Of a stretch of DNA of 64,000 nucleotides, positions 17,222 through 24,760 are shown in pieces. The first letter of the stretch is position 1. Each line of letters begins with the position of its first letter. A program made the translations under genes and the position numbers. The notes beneath the pieces are model-generated. The model made no database searches. It saw only the letters and a program-made list of their open reading frames with translations, and was not told the origin of the DNA. This DNA is from Eubacterium sp. (lineage in GTDB: Bacteria; Bacillota; Clostridia; Lachnospirales; Lachnospiraceae): positions 1-64,000 of the forward strand of contig JAILRB010000056.1 in assembly GCA_024698585.1 (NCBI GenBank). Reading direction: 5' to 3'.

Positions 17222-18667
17222 ATGAAAAACAAAAAAAGATTTTTAGCAGTTATGATGGCAGTCGTTATGAGTGTTGCTACTTTTGCTTCAACACCGGCTG
17301 TTACAACACAGGCCAAGGTGAAGATTATCGTTGGAAAGAAACTAAATCTTTCCATTGGCGAATCTGAATATGTAGTAGCAAAAGGAAAAGGAGTAACCTA
17401 TAAATCCAGCAATAAAAAAATTGCGACTGTAAATAAAAAAGGTTTGGTCGTTGCAAAAGGTGCTGGGAAATGTAAGATTACTGTAAAGCAGGGTGGTAGT
17501 AAAGCTACTGCAAAGGTAAATGTTACACCGGCTAAGGTTAAGATTCAGTCTGTTGCAACAGTAGGTTCTTCTAGTGGAGAGAGCCTTGCACAGAAATTAA
17601 CCTTAAAGGTTAGCTGGAAGAAAGCAAAAAATGTTTCCGGTTATTATGTATACTATGCAACCTCAAAGAATGGAAAATATACAAAGAAAACTGTAAAGGG
17701 AGCAAAGAAAACGAGTACAACTCTTACAAATCTTGTATACGGAAACACATACTTTGTAAAAGTAAAGGCTTATGGTGGAAAAAAGAAAATTGCCAGCAAG
17801 GAAGATTCCAAAGTTTTATCTGTAAAGACCTATAAAAAAGTTTGGTCTGATGAATTTAACTACACAGATAAGAGCAAATTGTTAGATAACTGGAGTTACG
17901 AAGTAGGACATGGTGATCCATATGGTTGGGGAAACCAGGAATTAGAGCACTATACTGATAATGGAGAAAATGTGTCATTAAATGGTAGCGCATTAGTCAT
18001 CCAACCTAAGAAAGAAACCATTCAGTGCGGTGGAAAATCAGTTACAGAATATACATCTGCCAGAATGATTTCCAGAGGAAAACGAGAATTTCAATACGGA
18101 AAAATCGAATTCCGCGCACAGCTTCCATCAGCGCAGGGTACATGGGCTGCATTATGGATGTTAGGAAACTTTAAGGATGATAAAGGAAACACGGTTGGAT
18201 GGCCGGATTGTGGAGAAATTGATATTTTAGAAACATTATCGGATACAAGAACCGGTCTATTCCAGTTAGATAAGATTCCTCAGACAATTCACTGTAGAAA
18301 ATACAATGGAATGTCATCCAGTTCAGGACCAAAGCATCATGATTCCATCGTGAAGGGTTCTACCACCGGATATCATACATACGGTATTGAGTGGAACGAA
18401 AAACAGATTGATTTTTACATTGACGGAAAGAAAACATGGACTTACACTCCAAGTCAGTATGTGACACAGGGAGACGGAACAAACGATCCTGAAAAGTGGC
18501 CATATAAGCATAACTTCTACCTTCTTATGAATGTTGCCATCGGTGGAACATTAGGTGGTGGAATTATGGGTGAAAACGGAAAAATCAGTAAACATGTTGT
18601 TTATGATAATGAAGTTACCGGTGTGAAAGGTCAGATGAAAGTCGATTATGTCAGAGTATATAAGTAA
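17222..18667 (+). CDS. Secreted GH16 endo-beta-1,3-glucanase with Big2 and FN3 domains
   Basis: A 481-residue laminarinase-type enzyme. The start at 17222 is preferred over an in-frame Met at 17198 because AGGAGAG lies six bases upstream of it and a typical signal peptide starts there. Layout: signal peptide (1-31), bacterial Ig-like Big2 domain (32-105, SSNKKIATVNKKG), FN3-like domain (about 115-205, YYVYYATSKNGKY), GH16 catalytic domain (about 207-481). The catalytic motif is GEIDILE with nucleophile Glu332, Asp334 and acid/base Glu337; WPDCG precedes it. The domain ends with VDYVRVYK, the normal GH16 end. It cuts internal beta-1,3 bonds in mixed or pure beta-1,3-glucan; exact specificity is inferred from the neighbours. 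A close paralogue follows. Confidence 0.92.
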   Translation: MKNKKRFLAVMMAVVMSVATFASTPAVTTQAKVKIIVGKKLNLSIGESEYVVAKGKGVTYKSSNKKIATVNKKGLVVAKGAGKCKITVKQGGSKATAKVNVTPAKVKIQSVATVGSSSGESLAQKLTLKVSWKKAKNVSGYYVYYATSKNGKYTKKTVKGAKKTSTTLTNLVYGNTYFVKVKAYGGKKKIASKEDSKVLSVKTYKKVWSDEFNYTDKSKLLDNWSYEVGHGDPYGWGNQELEHYTDNGENVSLNGSALVIQPKKETIQCGGKSVTEYTSARMISRGKREFQYGKIEFRAQLPSAQGTWAALWMLGNFKDDKGNTVGWPDCGEIDILETLSDTRTGLFQLDKIPQTIHCRKYNGMSSSSGPKHHDSIVKGSTTGYHTYGIEWNEKQIDFYIDGKKTWTYTPSQYVTQGDGTNDPEKWPYKHNFYLLMNVAIGGTLGGGIMGENGKISKHVVYDNEVTGVKGQMKVDYVRVYK

Positions 18668-18725
18668 AATCAACCTGCTACTTTTCATTTAAAAGAACGG
18701 ACGGAATTATTGAGGCCTACCTAGA

Positions 18726-18754
18726 TTAAATGTTCATTGATTACGTTGTAATAT
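18726..18754 (+). promoter_or_regulatory. Weak promoter and palindrome before the second GH16 gene
   Basis: TTAAAT (18726-18731), 17 bases, TAATAT (18749-18754). The palindrome ATTACGTTGTAAT (18740-18752, perfect around GTT) overlaps the -10 box and could be an operator. The match is modest; read-through from upstream is also possible. Confidence 0.35.
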
Positions 18755-18786
18755 ACGAATAAATCAAATTTTCAAAGGAGGATTCA

Positions 18787-20172
18787 ATGAAAAAAATGAA
18801 GAAAGTAATGTCTGCTGTATTAGTAGTGGCAATGGTCGTTGTTATGTTTGCTGCTACACCGGCTGTTACAGCACAGGCAAAAGTAAAAATTCTTGCCGGA
18901 AAAAAATTGACCCTTGCGGTAGGTGATTCAGATTACGTATTAGTAAAGGGAAAAGCTACTTACAAAACAAGCAATAAGAAAATTGCGACTGTTTCTAAAA
19001 AAGGTGAAGTAAAAGCGAAAGCGGTAGGAACCTGTAAAATTACAGTAACTAAGAATGGAAGTAAAGCGACAGCTAAAATCACTGTTGTACCTGCAAAGGT
19101 TTCTCTCAAGTCTGTAGTTGTATCAGGAAAGAACAGCGCAGAAACACTTGCATCTAAGGCAACCATTACGGCAACATGGAAGAAGGCAAAAGGTGCTTCC
19201 GGTTACTACGTATACTATTCCACATCAAAAAAAGGAAAGTATACAAAGAAGACTGTAAAGGGAGCAAAGAAAACAAGACTTTCCATTAGTGGCCTTGCAT
19301 ATGGAAAGACCTATTTTGTGAAAGTTAAGGCTTATGGTGGCAAGAAGAAAACTACAAGTACTGCGTATTCAAAGGTTTTATCAGTTAAGACATATTTGTT
19401 GAAATGGAACGATGAATTTAATGGAACAAAGATTGATGAAACTAAGTGGAATACGAACGGTGCCACAGGTGCCGGCGGATATGGAAATAAGGAATTACAG
19501 AATTATCAGCCGGAGTATCATAAGGTAGAGAATGGTAGTCTCGTAATTATGCCTGAATTTAAGTACAACACATCCACAAAGACTGCTGTAAAAGATTCAT
19601 ATTATTCCACAAAACTTTGGACAAGAGGCCAGCATTCATTTAAATATGGAAAGGTTGAATTTCGTGCAAAACTTCCAAAAGGACAGGGAACATGGGCAGC
19701 TTGCTGGATGTTAGGAAATAACAATTCATGGCCGACTTGTGGTGAAATTGATATCCTGGAAACAACCTCTCAGTTACAGAAGACTTTAATTCCACAGACA
19801 ATTCACTGTGAGAAGTACAACGGTATGGGAACAAGTTCAGGACCAAAACATTATGATAGTACAGTGTCAACTGCAACAACAGCATATCATACATATGGAA
19901 TTGAATGGACAGAAAGCGTAATTGATTTTTATATTGATGGAAAGAAGACCGGAACATATGATCCGAACAATTATGATTTGAATAACAAAGGAACATCAAG
20001 AAATGATATCTGGCCGTACAAACAGCCGTTCTATTTAATTATTAACTGTGCAATTGGTGGAACGTTGGGAGGCAATGTAACACCTACTTACTGGACAGAA
20101 AAAGAGAAAAACGGAAATGTTGTTACATATCAGGATTATATGTATGTTGATTATGTAAGAGTATATCAGTAA
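18787..20172 (+). CDS. Secreted GH16 endo-beta-1,3-glucanase, paralogue of the previous gene
   Basis: A 461-residue enzyme with the same order as the gene at 17222: signal peptide (1-32), Big2 domain (about 33-105, TSNKKIATVSKKG), FN3-like domain (about 115-200), GH16 domain (about 203-461). Catalytic residues are Glu320, Asp322 and Glu325 in GEIDILE; the C terminus is VDYVRVYQ. The N-terminal modules of the two paralogues are nearly identical in places (VKGAKKT, VKVKAYGGKKK), while the catalytic loops differ, which suggests duplication followed by change in product pattern. The Lys-rich modules are probably for wall retention or spacing. The start has AAAGGAGG seven bases upstream. Confidence 0.92.
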   Translation: MKKMKKVMSAVLVVAMVVVMFAATPAVTAQAKVKILAGKKLTLAVGDSDYVLVKGKATYKTSNKKIATVSKKGEVKAKAVGTCKITVTKNGSKATAKITVVPAKVSLKSVVVSGKNSAETLASKATITATWKKAKGASGYYVYYSTSKKGKYTKKTVKGAKKTRLSISGLAYGKTYFVKVKAYGGKKKTTSTAYSKVLSVKTYLLKWNDEFNGTKIDETKWNTNGATGAGGYGNKELQNYQPEYHKVENGSLVIMPEFKYNTSTKTAVKDSYYSTKLWTRGQHSFKYGKVEFRAKLPKGQGTWAACWMLGNNNSWPTCGEIDILETTSQLQKTLIPQTIHCEKYNGMGTSSGPKHYDSTVSTATTAYHTYGIEWTESVIDFYIDGKKTGTYDPNNYDLNNKGTSRNDIWPYKQPFYLIINCAIGGTLGGNVTPTYWTEKEKNGNVVTYQDYMYVDYVRVYQ

Positions 20173-20192
20173 AGATTATTATCAGTTGTGCT

Positions 20193-20218
20193 TTAGGCGG
20201 GGCACAGTCCCCGCCTTA
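20193..20218 (+). other. GC-rich hairpin before the regulator gene
   Basis: TTAGGCGGGG and CCCCGCCTTAA pair around CACAGT, a strong stem with no T-run after it (AACATAAGGAGG follows). Its position between a highly expressed glucanase and a regulator suggests differential mRNA stability or partial termination. Confidence 0.5.
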
Positions 20219-20235
20219 AACATAAGGAGGAAACT

Positions 20236-21240
20236 ATGGTTACAATTAAAGACGTTGCTCGCGAAGCGGACGTGGCCATTTCTACAGTATCGAATGTATT
20301 TAACAATGCGGATATTGTTAGTGAAGAAACAAAGCAGAGAGTATTGGCTGCAGTAGAAAAACTGCATTATATTCCAAATATGAATGCCAAACTTCTCAAA
20401 TCCAATAGAAAGAATACCATCGGGGTATTTCTTACTAGTTTGCAGGGGGATTTTTATCGTGTATTGACACAGGCAATACATCTGCAGTGTAAATTAAATA
20501 ATTATTTATTGAATATTTACGTGAGTAATGATAATTCACCAGATGAGATTTATCGAATGATTATTGCATCCGGAGTTGCTGGAGCAATTATTTACCATGA
20601 AGATTTAACAGGGGATTATGTTAAGAGAATTGCAACTGTTAATATTCCAATGGTATTCATCGATAGAGACAGCAAAGGAAAAAACGTATCCGGCGTTTTG
20701 TCCGATGACAAACTCGGAGCCTCCATGGCAGTTGACCATCTAATTAAATTAGGACATAAAAGAATCGGATATATGCATGGAAATGAATCCGGTGACGATA
20801 CCCATCGTTATCAGGGATATGTGGAAATGATGCAGAAGAACGGATTACCAATTGATGAGGACATCATTTTACGAGGATACTATGAAGAGTCATTAGCATA
20901 CAGTGAAATGCGTTCTATGCTTTCCAGTGGAGTAGAACTTCCTGATGCAATGTTCTGTGCCAATGACGAAATGGCATGGGGAACAATTCAGGCATTACAG
21001 GATGTAGGAATCAAGGTTCCGGAAGACGTCAGCGTTATCGGATACGATGACAGTCTTCTCAGTAAATACTATAGTGTGCCATTGACTACGGTACACAGCC
21101 CAATTACCGAAATGGGTAACGCCAGTGCTACGGAATTATTCCGTTTGTTACATGATGAAGGGGATAAGTCCGGAACAGTTACAAAATTGTCACCAAAAAT
21201 GGTGTACAGAAGTTCTTGTGGAAAACACAAGGAGAAATAA
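20236..21240 (+). CDS. LacI-family transcriptional regulator
   Basis: A 334-residue repressor. The N-terminal helix-turn-helix is clear (TIKDVAREADVAISTVSNVF, residues 3-22), followed by the hinge region (HYIPNMNAKLL) and a periplasmic-binding-like sensor domain (NTIGVFLTS to the C terminus). The dimer/effector region has typical motifs (FCANDEMAWG, VPEDVSVIGYDD). It lies between the secreted glucanases and the phosphorylases and probably senses a beta-glucan breakdown product. Candidate operators in this window are AAAACGTTTT (3092-3101), GGAAGCGTTTC (44002-44012) and perhaps CGTTTATAAACG (2024-2035). Effector and targets are inferred. Confidence 0.93.
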   Translation: MVTIKDVAREADVAISTVSNVFNNADIVSEETKQRVLAAVEKLHYIPNMNAKLLKSNRKNTIGVFLTSLQGDFYRVLTQAIHLQCKLNNYLLNIYVSNDNSPDEIYRMIIASGVAGAIIYHEDLTGDYVKRIATVNIPMVFIDRDSKGKNVSGVLSDDKLGASMAVDHLIKLGHKRIGYMHGNESGDDTHRYQGYVEMMQKNGLPIDEDIILRGYYEESLAYSEMRSMLSSGVELPDAMFCANDEMAWGTIQALQDVGIKVPEDVSVIGYDDSLLSKYYSVPLTTVHSPITEMGNASATELFRLLHDEGDKSGTVTKLSPKMVYRSSCGKHKEK

Positions 21241-21303
21241 GTAAACGAATGCTTTTGCATTTAAAATAAATTTAATACAAATAACATTCACAAGGAGATT
21301 ATT

Positions 21304-24300
21304 ATGGAGAATTACAGACTTGAAGGAAAAACATTTGTCATTGATGATTATGACAGAAAACCAGCTTTTTCCAGTTTCTTACCGGGTCTTGCAGGAGTAA
21401 AGGGAATTCCAATGTGGACATTCTATACCAACAGAGGTCAGGGAATGAACAGTTTCGGTATTGACAACAAAGGCAATGCCATTATGGAATTTAATTCAGC
21501 AAATACCGCATTTGAAAATACGCAGGTAAAGGGATTCAGAACTTTCCTGAAAATTGATGGGGAATATTATGAACCATTCTTCAAATATGAAGCTGAAGCA
21601 AAACGTCAGATTCGTATGAACAAGAATAGTTTCAAGATTATTGAAACAAATGAAAAATACGGTATTGAAGTAACAGTAAATTACTTTATTTTACCAAACG
21701 AAAGCATTGGTGCTTTAGTAAGACAGGTATCTGTTAAGAATATTGGAGACGCTGCAAAGGATGTTGAAATCATTGACGGTCTTCCAAAAATCATTACATA
21801 CGGAATTTCTAACGGAGAATTTAAGGAAATGTCAAACTTATTCAAGAGTTGGGCATACATCAAGAACATTGATAATAAAGTTCCTTATTATACACTTCGT
21901 GCTTCAACAAAGGATTCTGCAGAAGTTTCTGATGTAGAAGGTGGTTACTACTACCTGACAATTAAGGATGGAAAACTTCAGGATGTAATCTATGATGTAG
22001 ATACTGTATATGGATATGATTTATCCTTAATGACACCGGTTAACTTCATTGAAGGATCTGTTGACGGGGTTCTTGCTAAGAAGCAGTGCTTTGCAAATAA
22101 GGTTCCTTGTGGATTTACACCATTTAAGACAACAATTGCTGCAGGAGAAGCATTCTCATTTGATTCCATGATGGGATTTGCAGGTTCTGTAGAACAGATT
22201 AATGCAAAGCTCGACACATTCTGTGGTAAGGATTATCTTGCTAACAAGTTTGTGGAAGCAGAAGAATTAGCTGACAGCTTTACATCAGATGTAAAGACTC
22301 ATACATCAGCAGGAAAATTCGATCAGTATATCGAACAGTGTTATTTAGATAACTTCCTTCGTGGTGGTTATCCATACGTATTAAATAAAGACGGTAATAA
22401 GTCAATCATTCACTTATTCAGCCGTAAGCATGGAGATCCGGAAAGAGATTATAACTTCTTCTCAATCGCTGCGGAATATTATTCGCAGGGTAACGGAAAC
22501 TTCCGTGACGTTTCTCAGAACAGAAGAAACGATGTATTCTTCAATAAGGATGTTGGAGAATTTAACGTAAAGACATTCTTCAGTTTAGTTCAGGCAGACG
22601 GTTACAATCCATTGGAAGTACGTCCAAGCTTGTTCAATGTAAAAGAAGGATTACAGGATGAAGTAAATGCATATGTTAAGGAAAGCATTGATGGCGATTC
22701 CTCTGCGATCGTGAAATTGGTGGAAGGTAAATTCACACCGGGACAGATTTCCAATACTATTGCAAGACTTCAGTTAAAGTTAAAATTAGATGACGGTGAT
22801 TTCATTGCCGCAATCTTAGAAAAATGTGATCAGAATATCGAAGCCGGATTCGGTGAAGGATATTGGAGTGATCACTGGGATTACAATATGGACTTAGTAG
22901 ATAACTACTTGTCTATTTTCCCTGATAAGGTAGAAGACTTATTATTCAATGACAAGTCATACAAGTTCTATGACAGTGTTGCAACGGTTGTACCAAGAAG
23001 CGAAAAGTACGTAATCAACAAGAAGGGTGCAGTTCGTCAGTACGGTATGGAAGTGGAATCTGCTGAAAAGCTTGCAAGACCAGGATTTAATAAGTGGGCA
23101 ACAAACTGGTTAAAGACACCGGATGAAAAGATTTATGAAACAACATTAGCTGTAAAGATGGTTACCTTAGCATTAAGTAAGTTTGCTCAGCTTGACGTTG
23201 ACGGAATCGGTGTTGAAATGGAAGGTGGAAAGCCGGGATGGAATGATGCCATGAACGGACTTCCTGGATTATTCGGTTCAGGAACACCGGAAACATTTGA
23301 ATTAAAGAGATTAGTAAACTTTATCGTGGAAAACTTTGATGGAGAAGGCGATGTAGTAATGCCTGCTGAAATCGCACAGTACTTAGAAGACGTGAAGGCT
23401 GCATTAGATGCATACAATGCAGGAAGCTTAAACGACTTCGAATACTGGGATAAGGTTGCTACCATCAGAGAAGAATACAGAGCATCTGTAGTAACATACT
23501 TCAGTGGAAAAGAAACTGCAGTATCAAGAGCACAGATCGTGGAAGTATTCAAAGCCTTTGAAGAAAAGATTTCAAAGGGTATTGCAAAGGCAATCGAACT
23601 TGGAAACGGAATTGTACCTACATACTTAACACATGAAGTTACAGATTTCGAGCCGGTTGTTGATGCAGAAGGAAATGCTGTAATCAGTCATTACGGACTT
23701 CCAAAGGCAAAGGTAAAAGCATTTAAGACCGTTCCATTGCCATACTTCTTAGAAGGACCTGCTCGAATGATGGGTTACGAAGATGTTGAAACAGCAAGAA
23801 CACTTTACAACAAAGTTAAGGAAACTGACCTTTATGATCAGAAGCTTGCAATGTATAAGACATCAGCATCAATTGAAGACTGCTCTATGGAAAATGGACG
23901 TTGTCGTGCATTTACACCGGGATGGCAGGAAAGAGAAAACGTATTCCTTCACATGGAATATAAGTACATTCTTGCTATGATTAAGGCAGGACTTTATGAT
24001 GAATATTATGAAACAATCACAAGAGCGTTAATTCCGTTCTTGGATCCAAATATGTATGGTAGAAGTACATTGGAAAATTCATCATTCCTTGCATCCAGTG
24101 TAAATCCAAACGAAGATATTCACGGTAGAGGATTTGTTGCAAGACTTTCCGGTTCTACAACAGAAATGATTTCTATGTGGATTGAAATGTTCATGGGTGG
24201 TAAGGTATTTACTTACGAAAACGGAGAATTAGTATTAAACTTCACACCAAAGCTTGCTAATTGGCTTTTTGATGAAGGAAAGGCTACATTCAGACTTCTT

Positions 24301-24483
24301 TCAAACTGTGATATTACATACGTAAACAACACAGGAAAGAACACTTACGGAGACGACGCTGCAAAAGTTTCTAAGGTTGAAATCGATGGTGAAGTAGTTT
24401 CTACAGAAGCTAAGATTACAGGAAAACTTGCAGAAGATGTTCGTGATGGTAAAGTAAATGCAATCACTGTATACTTCGAATAA
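21304..24483 (+). CDS. Probable beta-1,3-glucan/oligoglucan phosphorylase (GH149/GH161-like, GH94 clan)
   Basis: A 1059-residue cytosolic enzyme without signal peptide. It belongs to the large cellobiose-phosphorylase-related group: N-terminal beta-sandwich (about 1-320), linker helices and an (alpha/alpha)6 barrel (about 340-990). The stretch GNFRDVSQNRRND and the acid motif GWNDA (Asp648) fit what I recall of GH149/GH161 beta-1,3-glucan phosphorylases better than classical GH94. It would split beta-1,3-gluco-oligosaccharides with phosphate into glucose 1-phosphate. Context supports this: secreted beta-1,3-glucanases upstream and a laminaribiose-phosphorylase-like gene downstream. Family number and exact linkage are uncertain; a cellodextrin-type activity cannot be excluded from sequence alone. 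The start follows AAGGAG. Confidence 0.75.
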   Translation: MENYRLEGKTFVIDDYDRKPAFSSFLPGLAGVKGIPMWTFYTNRGQGMNSFGIDNKGNAIMEFNSANTAFENTQVKGFRTFLKIDGEYYEPFFKYEAEAKRQIRMNKNSFKIIETNEKYGIEVTVNYFILPNESIGALVRQVSVKNIGDAAKDVEIIDGLPKIITYGISNGEFKEMSNLFKSWAYIKNIDNKVPYYTLRASTKDSAEVSDVEGGYYYLTIKDGKLQDVIYDVDTVYGYDLSLMTPVNFIEGSVDGVLAKKQCFANKVPCGFTPFKTTIAAGEAFSFDSMMGFAGSVEQINAKLDTFCGKDYLANKFVEAEELADSFTSDVKTHTSAGKFDQYIEQCYLDNFLRGGYPYVLNKDGNKSIIHLFSRKHGDPERDYNFFSIAAEYYSQGNGNFRDVSQNRRNDVFFNKDVGEFNVKTFFSLVQADGYNPLEVRPSLFNVKEGLQDEVNAYVKESIDGDSSAIVKLVEGKFTPGQISNTIARLQLKLKLDDGDFIAAILEKCDQNIEAGFGEGYWSDHWDYNMDLVDNYLSIFPDKVEDLLFNDKSYKFYDSVATVVPRSEKYVINKKGAVRQYGMEVESAEKLARPGFNKWATNWLKTPDEKIYETTLAVKMVTLALSKFAQLDVDGIGVEMEGGKPGWNDAMNGLPGLFGSGTPETFELKRLVNFIVENFDGEGDVVMPAEIAQYLEDVKAALDAYNAGSLNDFEYWDKVATIREEYRASVVTYFSGKETAVSRAQIVEVFKAFEEKISKGIAKAIELGNGIVPTYLTHEVTDFEPVVDAEGNAVISHYGLPKAKVKAFKTVPLPYFLEGPARMMGYEDVETARTLYNKVKETDLYDQKLAMYKTSASIEDCSMENGRCRAFTPGWQERENVFLHMEYKYILAMIKAGLYDEYYETITRALIPFLDPNMYGRSTLENSSFLASSVNPNEDIHGRGFVARLSGSTTEMISMWIEMFMGGKVFTYENGELVLNFTPKLANWLFDEGKATFRLLSNCDITYVNNTGKNTYGDDAAKVSKVEIDGEVVSTEAKITGKLAEDVRDGKVNAITVYFE

Positions 24484-24501
24484 TTAAATATCGAACTTAT
24501 A

Positions 24502-24687
24502 TGCAAATGGGCAGCTCACATATCTTTTGAAACAAGTTGCAATTCTACCCGAGCTGCGCCGCCTATCAACAGGCGCTCTCGCAAACTCGCTACGCTCAAA
24601 CAGTGCTTCGCACCTGTAGCTATGCTCGCTCGGCTAACGAATTGCTGCCTATGTTTTCAAAAGTTATGTGAGCTGCCCTTTCATGTG
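24502..24687. repeat. MITE-like long imperfect palindrome
   Basis: The ends are inverted repeats of about 40 bases: GGGCAGCTCACATATCTTTT near 24509-24528 and its counterpart AAAAGTTATGTGAGCTGCCC at 24659-24678. Similarity continues inward to GCAATTC and its complement GAATTGC. The core is GC-rich (gctcgctcggc, CGCCT/AGGCG hairpin) in an AT-rich genome. It sits between the two phosphorylase genes without coding capacity. It looks like a small non-autonomous mobile element or a REP-like RNA hairpin; family membership cannot be tested here. Confidence 0.55.
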
Positions 24688-24760
24688 GTTCGGTAATTAT
24701 TTTTTGTAAGATACATATTTATCAATTGACACATCAATGAAAATTATTTGGGAGAAAAAA

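Noticed and set aside
20193-20218. Intrinsic terminator before the LacI-family gene
   Set aside because: The stem is strong but not followed by a T-run, so it is listed as a hairpin only.
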